A DNA stretch of 64,000 nt. It comes from Streptomyces sp. NBC_01142 (GTDB lineage: Bacteria > Actinomycetota > Actinomycetes > Streptomycetales > Streptomycetaceae). The DNA is taken from positions 3,286,001-3,350,000 of the forward strand of contig NZ_JAPEOR010000001.1 of the NCBI RefSeq assembly GCF_026341125.1, written 5' to 3'. Positions 43,386-52,225 of this stretch are shown here, one piece after another (the first letter of the stretch is position 1; each line of letters starts with the position of its first letter). The notes below the pieces were generated by a model. That model saw only the letters and a list, made by a program, of their open reading frames with translations. It did no database searches and was not told where the DNA came from. The translations under genes were made by a program, and so were the position numbers.

Positions 43386-43665
43386 ATGACGCTCCCCGCC
43401 GACTGGAGCCTCGGGTCTGGACTGCGGCCCGCCGCGAGGCCTACGCGAACGATCAGGATGCCGCCACGTCTCTGGCCGCGGTCAGCGCCCGCGCGCCGGC
43501 CGGACCAAGGCCGACAAGGACCCGGGTGAGTGGCTGCCGACAGCCGCGAGCCGGCACTGCCGATACGTCTCCGAGCGGGTCACCACCAAACTCCGCTGGG
43601 GCCTGACCGCCGACAAGGCCGAGGCCGGGGCCGAGGCGCTGAAGGTCTTCGCCGACGGCCCCTGC
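43386..43665 (+). pseudogene. C-terminal-half fragment of an HNH (DUF1524/GmrSD C-terminal type) endonuclease gene
   Basis: Three consecutive plus-strand pieces in three frames match the part of Streptomyces HNH endonuclease-family proteins after the DIDH motif: MTLPADWSLGS (from 43386), VWTAARREAYANDQDAATSL, and TKADKDPGEWLPTAASRHC continuing to KLRWGLTADKAEA and ending near GPC. Two frameshifts show long decay. Together with 39416-39526 it makes up one gene, now separated by the two-component/ABC module. The rest of 43287-43820 shows no other feature. Confidence 0.7.
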
Positions 43666-43820
43666 GAAGAGGGTCATCATCTTCACCCCTGCTGCGTAGG
43701 GACGAACGGGGCCGCGGTCACGACCGGTGATCACGCGTCGGCGCGCCTGCTCCGCCTGCCCCTTTCCCCGCGCTTGACCTCAGCGTGCGACCCACTCGAG
43801 TCGGACGGAGGATGAAGCCG

Positions 43821-44603
43821 ATGAGCGAAGCGGTGGTAACCAAGGGAGATACCCAGCCAGGCGCGCACGATGCCCTGGTCGTGCTGAAGGACGTCAACAA
43901 GCACTTCGGCGCGCTGCATGTGCTCCAGGACATCGACCTGACCATCGTCCGTGGCGAGGTCGTGGTTGTCATCGGCCCGTCCGGGTCCGGGAAGTCCACA
44001 CTGTGCCGGGCCATCAATCGTCTGGAGACCATCGACTCGGGCGAGATCGCCATCGACGGCAAGGCGCTGCCCGCCGAGGGCCGCGAGCTGGCCGCACTGC
44101 GGGCCGATGTGGGCATGGTCTTCCAGTCCTTCAACCTCTTCGCGCACAAGACGGTGCTGCAGAACGTGACGCTGGGCCAGATCAAGGTCCGTAAGAAGGA
44201 CAAGAAGGCGGCCGAGGAACGGGCGCGCTCGTTGCTCGACCGGGTGGGGGTCGCCGATCAGGCGGACAAGTACCCCGCGCAGCTTTCCGGCGGACAGCAG
44301 CAGCGCGTGGCCATCGCCAGAGCGCTCGCCATGGACCCGAAAGTCATGCTCTTCGACGAGCCGACCTCGGCCCTCGACCCCGAGATGATCAACGAGGTAC
44401 TGGAGGTCATGCAGCAGCTCGCCCGCGACGGAATGACCATGGCCGTCGTCACCCACGAGATGGGATTCGCCCGTTCGGCCGCCAACCGTGTGGTGTTCAT
44501 GGCGGACGGCAGGATCGTGGAGGAGACGACGCCCGACCAGTTCTTCAGCAACCCGCGCAGCGACCGCGCCAGGGACTTCCTCTCGAAGATCCTTCGCCAC
44601 TGA
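43821..44603 (+). CDS. gluA: Glutamate-type ABC transporter ATP-binding protein
   Basis: The 260-residue protein has Walker [11 protein letters not shown]-loop [12 protein letters not shown], signature LSGGQQQR, Walker [13 protein letters not shown] and switch His THEMGF. It is the first gene of an A-B-C-D set in the order of the actinobacterial glutamate importer gluABCD. ATG 43821 has GGAGG nine bases upstream, whereas ATG 43812 would abut it. The tail [20 protein letters not shown] is typical of the family. Confidence 0.92.
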   Translation: MSEAVVTKGDTQPGAHDALVVLKDVNKHFGALHVLQDIDLTIVRGEVVVVIGPSGSGKSTLCRAINRLETIDSGEIAIDGKALPAEGRELAALRADVGMVFQSFNLFAHKTVLQNVTLGQIKVRKKDKKAAEERARSLLDRVGVADQADKYPAQLSGGQQQRVAIARALAMDPKVMLFDEPTSALDPEMINEVLEVMQQLARDGMTMAVVTHEMGFARSAANRVVFMADGRIVEETTPDQFFSNPRSDRARDFLSKILRH

Positions 44604-44674
44604 CCGGGACCTGCGGGAATCACATCCCGCTCCGCAGATCGCCCACCACACGTCAATCCCTAGGGATGATCACC

Positions 44675-45514
44675 ATGAAGCTTCGCAAGGTCACCGCCGC
44701 GGCCGCCGCTGCGTTCGCGCTGTCCCTGACCGCCACGGCCTGCGGCTCCGACGACGGCAACGGCAGCGGTTCGGGCAGTGGCGACGACAAGATCACCGTC
44801 GGCATCAAGTTCGACCAGCCGGGCATCGGCCTGAAGACCCCGGACGGCAAGTACACCGGCTTCGACGTCGACGTGGCGACCTATGTCGCCAGACAGCTCG
44901 GCTACAAGCCGGGCGACATCGAGTGGAAGGAAGCCAAGAGCGCCGACCGCGAGACGCTGCTCCAGCGCGGCGATGTCGACTTCATCGCGGCCTCCTACTC
45001 GATCAACGACGAGCGCCAGAAGAAGGTCGACTTCGCCGGTCCTTATCTCCTGGCGCACCAGGACGTCCTGGTCCGTTCGGACGACGACTCCATCACCAAG
45101 CCCGCGGACCTGAACAACAAGAGGCTCTGCTCGGTCACCGGGTCCACTTCCGCGCAGAACGTCAAGACGAAGCTCGCGCCGCAGGCTGAGCTGCAGGAGT
45201 ACGGCGGCTACTCCGAGTGCCTCACCGGCCTGGAGAACAAGGCTGTCGACGCCCTGACCACCGATGACTCGATCCTCGCCGGCTATGCCGCGCAGGATCA
45301 GTTCAAGGGCAAGTTCAAGCTGGGTGGCTTCAAGATGAGCAACGAGAACTACGGCATCGGAGTCCAGAAGGGCAGCGAACTCAAGGCCAAGATCAACACT
45401 GCCCTGGAGAAGATGGTCTCCGACGGCACGTGGGACGCCTATGTGAAGAAGAACTTCGGCCCGGCCGATTACAAGAACGAGCCCGCCCCGAAGATCGGCG
45501 TCGTCGTCAGCTGA
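44675..45514 (+). CDS. gluB: Glutamate-type ABC transporter substrate-binding lipoprotein
   Basis: The 279-residue protein has a lipoprotein signal peptide with the Cys in LTATACGSDD, a Gly/Ser-rich linker and a family 3 binding domain. GFDVDVATYVARQLGY (about residues 65-80) and ETLLQRGDVDFIAASYSIN form the amino acid cleft. ATG 44675 gives a normal signal peptide; ATG 44666 is three codons earlier. It lies 71 bases after the ATPase gene in the same transcription unit. Confidence 0.92.
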   Translation: MKLRKVTAAAAAAFALSLTATACGSDDGNGSGSGSGDDKITVGIKFDQPGIGLKTPDGKYTGFDVDVATYVARQLGYKPGDIEWKEAKSADRETLLQRGDVDFIAASYSINDERQKKVDFAGPYLLAHQDVLVRSDDDSITKPADLNNKRLCSVTGSTSAQNVKTKLAPQAELQEYGGYSECLTGLENKAVDALTTDDSILAGYAAQDQFKGKFKLGGFKMSNENYGIGVQKGSELKAKINTALEKMVSDGTWDAYVKKNFGPADYKNEPAPKIGVVVS

Positions 45515-45590
45515 AGCAGGTTGCCGACCGGCGCGCCGCCCACAGGTGCGGCGCGCCACGCCGTCCACGCACGCGGAAATGTGGGTGACC

Positions 45591-46256
45591 GTGTTCGACT
45601 TTCTCGAGGGTTATGACCTGTTGGGGGCCTTCTGGGCGACGGTGCAGCTCACCTTCTATTCCGCCATCGGCTCCCTGGTCTGGGGAACGCTCCTTGCTGC
45701 CATGCGGGTCAGCCCCGTGCCCCTCATGCGAGGCTTCGGCACCGTCTATATCAACGTGGTGCGGAACATCCCGCTCACGGTGATCATTGTGTTCACCTCG
45801 CTGGGCCTCTTCCAGACACTCGGTGTCAACCTCGGCGCGACCGCCTTCGAGAGCATTAACTTCAGGCTCGCCGTGCTCGGCATGAGCGCCTATACCGCCG
45901 CGTTCGTGTGCGAAGCGCTGCGGTCCGGCATCAACACGGTGCCCATCGGCCAGACGGAGGCTGCGCGCGCCATCGGCTTGAGCTTCCCCCAGGTGCTGTG
46001 GCTCATCGTCCTCCCGCAGGCCTTCCGCTCTGTGGTGGGTCCGCTGGCGAACGTACTGATCGCACTGACCAAGAACACCACAGTGGCGGCCGCGATCGGT
46101 GTCGCGGAGGCGGCGCTGCTGATGCGGGAAATGATCGAGAACGAGGCTCAGCTCATTCTCATCTCCGCCATCTTCGCGGTCGGATTCATCTGCCTCACCC
46201 TCCCGACCGGACTGTTCCTCGGCTGGGTCAGCAAGAAGGTGGCGGTGAAGCGGTGA
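45591..46256 (+). CDS. gluC: Glutamate-type ABC transporter permease C
   Basis: The 221-residue HisMQ-type permease has about five membrane helices and the EAA-loop stretch TEAARAIGLSFPQVLWLIVLPQAFR. The start is ambiguous: GTG 45591 gives a VFDFLEGYDLL N-terminus typical of the family, while ATG 45579 adds four residues. It overlaps the next permease gene by four bases and should form a heterodimer with it. Confidence 0.9.
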   Translation: MFDFLEGYDLLGAFWATVQLTFYSAIGSLVWGTLLAAMRVSPVPLMRGFGTVYINVVRNIPLTVIIVFTSLGLFQTLGVNLGATAFESINFRLAVLGMSAYTAAFVCEALRSGINTVPIGQTEAARAIGLSFPQVLWLIVLPQAFRSVVGPLANVLIALTKNTTVAAAIGVAEAALLMREMIENEAQLILISAIFAVGFICLTLPTGLFLGWVSKKVAVKR

Positions 46257-47194
46257 CCTCCGTCCTCTACGACGCCCCCGGGCCGCGCGCCAAGCGGCGC
46301 AACGTCCTGTTCACGGTGGTGTTCCTGGTCGCCCTCGCGGCGCTGATCTGGTGGGTGGTCCAGAGCCTCGCCGAAAAGAATCAACTTGAGTGGGACAAGT
46401 GGAAGCCGTTCGTCACGGACCCCCGCACCTGGACCACGTACATCCTGCCGGGGCTTGAGAACACGCTCATCGGCGCCGCTCTCGCCATGGCCATCGCGCT
46501 GCCGCTCGGTGCGCTCTTCGGTATCGCCCGGCTCTCCGACCACCGGTGGGTGCGGGGCGCGGCCGGCACGGTCGTGGAGTTCTTCCGCGCGATCCCGGTA
46601 CTGATCCTGATGCTCTTCGCCAACGCGGCCTACTCCGAGTTCACCGACGTCAGTCCGGACAACCGGCCGCTGTACGCCGTGGTCACCGGTCTCGTCCTCT
46701 ACAACGCCTCGGTGCTCGCCGAGGTGGTGCGGGCCGGAATCCTGTCCCTGCCCGCCGGCCAGACCGACGCGGCGAAGGCGATCGGCATGCGCAAAGGCCA
46801 GACGATGCGCCTCGTGCTGCTGCCGCAGTCCGTCACCGCGATGCTGCCGGCGATCGTCAGCCAGCTGGTCGTCATCGTGAAGGACACCGCACTCGGGGGC
46901 GCGATGCTCGGCTTCTCCGAACTGCTGGCATCGGTACGCCCTATGAGCGCGAACTACGGGGCGAACACCATCGCCAGCTTCACCGTCGTCGCCGTGGTCT
47001 TCGTCGTGCTGAACTTCGCGCTCACCACCTTCGCGAGCTGGCTGGAGGGCAGGCTGCGGCGAGGCAAGAAGTCCACGGGTGCGGTGGTCGGCGTCGACGC
47101 GGTCGCGGAGCTCGCGACGCCGGGTGAGCACTTCCTCCCGGGCGGGCCCGGCGGCTCGGCGGGACCGACGAGGCGAAGTGACGATACGAGATAA
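46253..47194 (+). CDS. gluD: Glutamate-type ABC transporter permease D
   Basis: The 313-residue protein starts at GTG 46253, overlapping the stop of the previous permease. It has an N-terminal cytoplasmic segment, about five to six membrane helices and the EAA-loop motif TDAAKAIGMRKGQTMRLVLLPQSV. An extra basic and Gly-rich tail of about 60 residues follows the last helix. It completes the gluABCD set. Confidence 0.92.
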   Translation: MTSVLYDAPGPRAKRRNVLFTVVFLVALAALIWWVVQSLAEKNQLEWDKWKPFVTDPRTWTTYILPGLENTLIGAALAMAIALPLGALFGIARLSDHRWVRGAAGTVVEFFRAIPVLILMLFANAAYSEFTDVSPDNRPLYAVVTGLVLYNASVLAEVVRAGILSLPAGQTDAAKAIGMRKGQTMRLVLLPQSVTAMLPAIVSQLVVIVKDTALGGAMLGFSELLASVRPMSANYGANTIASFTVVAVVFVVLNFALTTFASWLEGRLRRGKKSTGAVVGVDAVAELATPGEHFLPGGPGGSAGPTRRSDDTR

Positions 47195-47376
47195 GACAAG
47201 TGAACGAAGGACCCAGTGGCAGCCGGGGCTCCCGCGGCAGCGGGCGGCACCGGGCGACGAACACACTGCGGGCAGGCCCGGCCGACGACCGCCTCGACGG
47301 CGGGGCGAACACCCGTCGGTGGGCGTACGGGGCTGGGCCGTGCCCCGAAGCCAGGAGCCGCCGCTCGTGCGGCACA

Positions 47377-47411
47377 GGCCCCCTGCCCCGCTCTGCGGAG
47401 GGCAGGGGGCC
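47377..47411. terminator. Bidirectional hairpin between gluD and a convergent gene
   Basis: GGCCCCCTGCCC (47377-47388) pairs perfectly with 47400-47411 across an 11-base loop, between the stops of gluD (plus) and the secreted-protein gene (minus). No supported gene occurs between 47195 and 47430. Confidence 0.75.
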
Positions 47412-47430
47412 CGTGTGCGGCGGCTGTGGA

Positions 47431-48105
47431 TCAGCGCTGCTGGGTGAACGTCCTCCCCTCGTGGGCGTCCGCCGAGCAGGACTGCTTCTCCGTAGCCGTC
47501 ATCTTGCGGCTCTTGACGACCACTGCGTTGTTCCTGCCGTCCGTGCCGTTCTTGGCCGGGCCGGTGATGGTGTCCTGGAAGAACCAGTAGTAGTGGCCCC
47601 ACTTGGGGCTGTCGTAGTGGGTCTGCCAGGTGCCCGAGACCTTCTGCATCACCTGGGCGCGGGAGATCCAGCCCACTTCACCGGGCTTCACCGTCATGTT
47701 CAGGGAACTGCTCTCCGAGTGAGTGCTCGACCAGCTGTGGTTGTAGCTCGCCGTCACACTCAGGTCCACTATGCCCGCGATCTTGCCGCCCGCGGTGACC
47801 GAGACGCCGACCGAATCGGTGGAGCCCACGGTGTCGCCCCAGGTCATGGACTGAGTGGCGTCCGAGGTACTGCAGTTGAACAGTGAATCGGAGACCTGGC
47901 GGAACTGACCGAGGTACGCCTCCCCGAGTTCGGGGGAGTTGAAGGTGCATTTACCCAAGCCTGAGCCGCAGTCCGCCGTGAGCTCCTGCCGGGTCGGCTG
48001 CTCTTCGGCAGCCGCGGACGGGGCCGCCGCCGCCGCGATTCCGCAAGCCGTCACTGCGACGGCCAGTAGCCGGCCGCCGTGCCGCAGGACGCGGTTGATT
48101 GTCAT
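47431..48105 (-). CDS. Secreted beta-rich protein, possibly of an aerolysin/ETX-MTX2-like fold
   Basis: The 224-residue protein has a signal peptide (about residues 1-33, ending SAAA-EEQ). The mature chain is dominated by Ser/Thr-rich alternating strands such as GDTVGSTDSVGVSVTAG and SASYNHSWSSTHSESSSLNM, followed by VKPGEVGWISRAQVMQ. Long amphipathic Ser/Thr strands followed by a Pro-Gly turn are typical of small beta-pore-forming toxins, but I could not assign a family with certainty. Four Cys residues remain in the mature protein and may form disulfides. It is monocistronic. Confidence 0.75.
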   Translation of the reverse strand: MTINRVLRHGGRLLAVAVTACGIAAAAAPSAAAEEQPTRQELTADCGSGLGKCTFNSPELGEAYLGQFRQVSDSLFNCSTSDATQSMTWGDTVGSTDSVGVSVTAGGKIAGIVDLSVTASYNHSWSSTHSESSSLNMTVKPGEVGWISRAQVMQKVSGTWQTHYDSPKWGHYYWFFQDTITGPAKNGTDGRNNAVVVKSRKMTATEKQSCSADAHEGRTFTQQR

Positions 48106-48633
48106 CTTTGGTGCCCTTCGTGCCGTGCTGGGGGGTCGGTGAACTGACGTGTGCGGCAAGGGATTTGAGGCATCCCTGACGTCACGTCGGGGGATCACCG
48201 CCTGGTGTATGTGAGGTTGTCCCAACAGCTGACGCAGCCACACCAAGAACAGGCAAAGTTGTAGTTGACGACGAAACGGACGGCCGTGTTCGTACCCGCG
48301 CCGTGGGGGCCTGACGACCGCTCGGTCTCATACCTCTGGCGGACCTGCCCGGCGACTGGGGTGACGACCGCCCTCAGCGGGGCCTGGGCAGACCTTTCCC
48401 CTTGACCGGGACGTGGCTGTGGGAGGACGACCCGCGACCGGACATCAGTGGCGAAGGGGCCGCCCCCTTCGGTGCTCGGTGCTCCGTTCGGCTTCACGAC
48501 CGGGGATGCGGGGTTCGCCGGATGGGCCAGGTGCCGGGCCGGTATCAAGCCCTGGTTCGCGGGCCAGGCACAGGGCCGGTATCAAGCCCTGGTTCGACGA
48601 ACAAGCCCTGGTTCGACGCCGTATGAGGCAGAG
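48106..48633. other. Intergenic region with direct repeats
   Basis: This lies between the secreted-protein gene start and the stop of the glutamate-cysteine ligase-family gene. Besides the repeats at 48536-48618, nothing was recognised. The secreted-protein promoter is expected near 48110-48250. Confidence 0.45.
48536..48618. repeat. Direct repeats with core CAAGCCCTGGTTCG
   Basis: A 24-base unit occurs identically at 48536-48559 and 48573-48596 (37-base period). Its last 14 bases recur at 48602-48615, and flanking GACG is shared by copies two and three. The array lies just past the stop of the glutamate-cysteine ligase-family gene. Confidence 0.8.
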
Positions 48634-50112
48634 TCAGTCGACCGGCCAGGTGTGTGCCGGGGCGTTGAGGTGCATGTAGTCGATGTACTGCCGTGTCATC
48701 CGTCGCAGCGCTTCATGGTGGTCGACGTGGGTGGTGTCGTAGATGTGGTGGAACATCTCCGCCTGCCATACCGCGCCGTTGCGGCCGGTGACGCACCGCT
48801 GCTCGATGATGCCCAGCAGCGGTTCCCGCCACGCCGTGTCCATGCCCGCCTGTTCCAGCCCCCGGTGTGCCAGGGGCAGCAGTCGCCGCAGTACGAGTTC
48901 GGCCACCGGCACCTCGCCCATCCCGGGCCAGTACAGGCGCGCTTCGATCCCGTGCCGGGCGGCAGCGTGCAGGTTGTCCTCCGCGGCCGAGAACGACATC
49001 CGTGACCAGACCGGCCGTTCCTCGTCGACCAGGGCGCGCGTCAGCCCGTAGTAGAAGGCGCCGTTCGCCAGGGTGTCGGCCACCGTCGGGCCGGCGGGCA
49101 GCACCCGGTTCTCCACCCGCAGATGCGGTTTGCCGTGAGCGACGGCGTAGACCGGGCGGTTCCATCGATAGACCGTGCCGTTGTGCAGGGTGAGTTCGGC
49201 CAGCTCGGGGTTGTCGCCGGCGTCGAGCGTCTCCTGCGGATCCTCGTCCTCGCACAGCGGCAGCAGCGCGGGGAAGTAGCGCACATTCTCCTCGAACAGA
49301 TCGAAGACGCTGGTGATCCACCGCTCGCCGAACCACACCCGGGGCCGCACCCCCTGCACCTTGATCTCCTCCGAGCGGGTGTCGGTGGCCTGCTCGAAGA
49401 GGGGGATACGGGTCTCGCGCCAGAGTTCCTTACCGAACAGGAAGGGAGAGTTCGCCGCCAGGGCCACTTGCACCCCCGCGATCGCCTGCGCGGCGTTCCA
49501 GTAGTCCGCGAACTCGTCCGGCGAGACCTGCAGGTGGAACTGGGTGCTGGTGCACGCCGCCTCGGGCGTGATGGTGTCCGCGTAGGTCCGCAGGCGGTCC
49601 ACCCCGTCCATCGAGATCCGCAGGTCCTCGCCCCGGGCCGCAAATATCTGCTCGTTCAGCAGCCGGTATCGCGGGTCCTCCGACAGCGCCGCCTCACCCA
49701 CATCCCTCTGCCGCAGCGTCGGCAGGATCCCGATCATGGCCAGATGTGCCCCCACTGCCGCCGCCCGGTTCTCGGCATGGTTGAGCGCGTCCCGGATCTC
49801 CTGCTCCCACGCATCGGGACCACCGGCCGTCAGCCGTCGCGGCGGGATGTTGATCTCCAGGTTGAAGCGGCCCAGCTCACTGTCCCAGGCAGGATTTGCG
49901 ATCGCCTCGAGTACCTCGATGCTCCGCATGGCCGGCTCCCCGGCGGAGTCCACCAGGTTCAGCTCGATCTCCAGACCCACCTGAGGCCGTTCGAATTCGA
50001 AACGTGCCTCACGCAGCATCTGCGCGAACGCGTCGAGGCATTTCTGCATCTTGTTCCGGTACCGGCGACGGTCATCACGGGTGAACACCAGCGCCGGGAC
50101 GTCGCGTCCCAT
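48634..50112 (-). CDS. Glutamate-cysteine ligase family protein (GCS2-like)
   Basis: The 492-residue protein has the carboxylate-amine ligase features of the GCS2/YbdK-EgtA group: VGLEIELNLVD (about residues 45-55) with metal-binding Glu residues, FNLEINIPPR, the STQFHLQVSP block, and LRVENRVLPAGPTVADTLANGAFYYGL. Such enzymes join an amino group to the gamma-carboxyl of glutamate using ATP. Since actinomycetes use mycothiol rather than glutathione, the product may be gamma-glutamylcysteine for ergothioneine or another amide. It stands alone, 940 bases from the next intact start. Confidence 0.88.
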   Translation of the reverse strand: MGRDVPALVFTRDDRRRYRNKMQKCLDAFAQMLREARFEFERPQVGLEIELNLVDSAGEPAMRSIEVLEAIANPAWDSELGRFNLEINIPPRRLTAGGPDAWEQEIRDALNHAENRAAAVGAHLAMIGILPTLRQRDVGEAALSEDPRYRLLNEQIFAARGEDLRISMDGVDRLRTYADTITPEAACTSTQFHLQVSPDEFADYWNAAQAIAGVQVALAANSPFLFGKELWRETRIPLFEQATDTRSEEIKVQGVRPRVWFGERWITSVFDLFEENVRYFPALLPLCEDEDPQETLDAGDNPELAELTLHNGTVYRWNRPVYAVAHGKPHLRVENRVLPAGPTVADTLANGAFYYGLTRALVDEERPVWSRMSFSAAEDNLHAAARHGIEARLYWPGMGEVPVAELVLRRLLPLAHRGLEQAGMDTAWREPLLGIIEQRCVTGRNGAVWQAEMFHHIYDTTHVDHHEALRRMTRQYIDYMHLNAPAHTWPVD

Positions 50113-50213
50113 CGGCCCTCCGCAGTCTCCTGGGCGGACACCCCTCTACAGAGTCCCACCCCACGGCCGCCCGGACCACTGCGGGCGACGCCGCCTGGGG
50201 GTTCCCGCGGCTG

Positions 50214-51053
50214 TCATACGGGTGCCTGCTCCGGCCTCCACCCCCAGGCGGTGATCATCCCGGGGGAGAGTCCGGCGCAGTCGGGTGACGCCAGATACCG
50301 GACCGCTTCGTCGACCCGTGCGTCGTCGACCAGACCGGTGGCCACGATGGCGTCCCGCGCGCGTTCCCATGTCCCGGCCCAGAAGCGGCTGATGGGACTG
50401 CCGGGCAGCAGGGGCGGCACATGTATCTCCGCCGCCACGGATTCGAGCCCCGCTTCCCGCAGCAGCCGGGGATACTCCGGAACCTAGGAGACGTCGGTCC
50501 CGATGCTGTCCCGCAGCCCTTGCCACATCTCGCGCATCACCTCGGTGTACGCAGTGGTGGGAGCCGTGGCGGTGGTCAGATCCACGGCGTCGCTGAGGAC
50601 CAGCACACCGCCGGGAGCGAGGAAGGAGCTCAGCCTGGTGACCATCTGCTGCGGGGAACGCAGATGCATGAGGACGAACCGTGCGTGCACGAGCTGGAAC
50701 CGGCCGGGGTCGAAGTCCGGGGCGGTGATGTCCGCTTCCAGGGCGGTGAGTCCGCGGGTGCGGTCGGCGCTGAGAAACCGTACGTCGCGGTCCACGGCGA
50801 GCACCGCGGCGACACCGGCCCGGTGCAGCAGCAGGCGGGCGACCGTACCGGTTCCCGCGCCCACGTCCAGGCAGTGCCATCCCGGTCCGGCCCCCAGCCG
50901 CTGCAGCCGTGTCGCGGTGACCTCGTCGTATGTGAGAGCGCCGAGGTCGATCCGGTCGTCCTCGCCCGCCTGCTCCGGGCGGAACACCCGCTCGCCGTAG
51001 CGTCCACCTTCTTGGGAGGGCGCCGGGGAGTGCTCGTGCGGCTGTGCAGGCAT
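50214..51053 (-). pseudogene. SAM-dependent methyltransferase interrupted by an in-frame amber codon
   Basis: From ATG 51053 the frame encodes a class I methyltransferase core (motif I LDVGAGTGTVARLLL, acidic Asp in AVDRD, post-I ARFVLMHLRSP) up to GTDVS. It then meets TAG at 50484-50486. The same frame continues directly with VPEYPRLLREAGLESVAAEIH and a normal C-terminal lid to the stop at 50214. A single base change from TAC or a similar codon would explain this. The product is 189 residues instead of about 279 unless the codon is read through. Confidence 0.75.
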
Positions 51054-51239
51054 GCGTCACCGCCTTTCACCACCTCTTGCCGCCTCGGGCCCTCGCAAGG
51101 AGCAGAAGGGGGGAAGGAGCGTGAGGCGGCGTGGGGCTGCCCGGGCGCGGAGTGTCCGGCTCAGGCGCCTGTCATCCCAAGTATGACGCGGCCGGCCGAC
51201 GTGCTCCTGCCGGAGCCGCTGTCTCCGTCATGCCGGGCA

Positions 51240-51284
51240 GGCTGAGCTCCGTCACCACCGGGTGGGCGGTGGCGGAGCTCAGCC
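51240..51284. terminator. Hairpin after the cyclophilin gene
   Basis: Seventeen-base arms (51240-51256, 51268-51284) with one mismatch and an 11-base loop lie about 50 bases past the cyclophilin stop on the minus strand. Confidence 0.65.
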
Positions 51285-51332
51285 GCGGGCTCAAGGACGT
51301 ACGCGTACGTACGCCGGTGAAGCCGCAGGTCC

Positions 51333-51830
51333 TCAGATGACTCCGCAGTCCGCGATGGTGATCTTGGCCTGGGTCTTCCCGCTCTGCGTGCCGTATCCCT
51401 CGATCTTCTGGACCAGGGCGAGGCTTTCGTTGTCGGCGACCTCACCGAACACGACGTGCTTGCCGTCCAGCCATGACGTCACCGCGGTGGTGATGAAGAA
51501 CTGGGAGCCGTTGGTGTTCGGACCGGCGTTGGCCATCGACAGCAGGCCCGGCTTGGTGTGCTTGAGCTGGAAGTTCTCGTCCGCGAAGCGGTCGCCGTAG
51601 ATGCTCTTGCCGCCGGTGCCGTTACCCCTGGTGAAGTCACCGCCCTGCAGCATGAAGTCCGGGATGACGCGGTGGAAGGACGAACCCTTGTATCCGTACC
51701 CGTGCTCACCGGTGGCCAGCGCGCGGAAGTTCTCCGCCGTCTTGGGGACCACGTCGTCGAACAGATTGAAGTTGATCCGCCCCGCGGGCGCGTCGTCGAT
51801 GGTGATGTCGAAGTAGATCTTGATGGTCAT
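51333..51830 (-). CDS. Cyclophilin-type peptidyl-prolyl cis-trans isomerase
   Basis: The 165-residue single-domain cyclophilin has the active-site residues of the family: [20 protein letters not shown] (catalytic Arg), the TNGSQFFIT block, and the Trp/His region [12 protein letters not shown]. It lacks a signal peptide, so it is cytoplasmic. It catalyses rotation about peptidyl-proline bonds during folding. ATG 51830 gives the canonical start [12 protein letters not shown]. Confidence 0.95.
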   Translation of the reverse strand: MTIKIYFDITIDDAPAGRINFNLFDDVVPKTAENFRALATGEHGYGYKGSSFHRVIPDFMLQGGDFTRGNGTGGKSIYGDRFADENFQLKHTKPGLLSMANAGPNTNGSQFFITTAVTSWLDGKHVVFGEVADNESLALVQKIEGYGTQSGKTQAKITIADCGVI

Positions 51831-51889
51831 GGTCCCATCCTGACATTCCCAGTCGCCCTGCACGAATTCGACCGCTGGGACGCCCCCGG

Positions 51890-52225
51890 TTCGCGTGCCG
51901 GGAGGCAGGCCTGCTGGGTGTTCTCCGTCCCGTCCGGCTTGCGGAGCAGCCGGGCGTGCACGTCGAGCCCGACGGCGCTCAACCGCTCGGCTACCGCACG
52001 GTCGGGTGACGCCCGGTGGACGTCGAGCTACAGCGCGTGGCCGTACGTGTGCTCAAGGCGTGCACAGTCGTCGCAGGGTCCGGGCCGGTCATCGAGCCCT
52101 CGTCGAACCGCGGCTTCGGGTGCCTCCGACGGGCAACCGCGACCAATTGCCGGGGACAGGTCGACTGCCGGGGACAGGTCGACGCCGAACGCGCTCAGTC
52201 CGAGCGAGCGCAGGTGTGCCGTCAC
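51890..52225 (-). pseudogene. Remnant of a SAM-dependent methyltransferase gene
   Basis: Near the right end the minus strand reads TAHLRSLGLSAFGVDLSPA, a typical motif I/II region of class I methyltransferases. Near the left end, in another frame, it reads [20 protein letters not shown] followed by [10 protein letters not shown], a typical C-terminus of the same group. The catalytic middle is gone and VDLSPA is duplicated. The pieces suggest one gene that lost its centre; assignment rests on pattern recognition only. Confidence 0.5.
52148..52183. repeat. Perfect 18-bp tandem duplication
   Basis: TGCCGGGGACAGGTCGAC is present twice in direct succession and duplicates six codons (VDLSPA on the minus strand) inside the methyltransferase remnant. 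This is a typical slippage event. Confidence 0.85.

Noticed and set aside
47200..47430. Plus-strand frame starting just after gluD
   Set aside because: It has no family similarity, and the region contains a strong bidirectional terminator.
48536..48618. Possible CRISPR array
   Set aside because: There are only two full repeats plus a partial one, spacers of unequal length (13 and 5 bases), and no cas genes.
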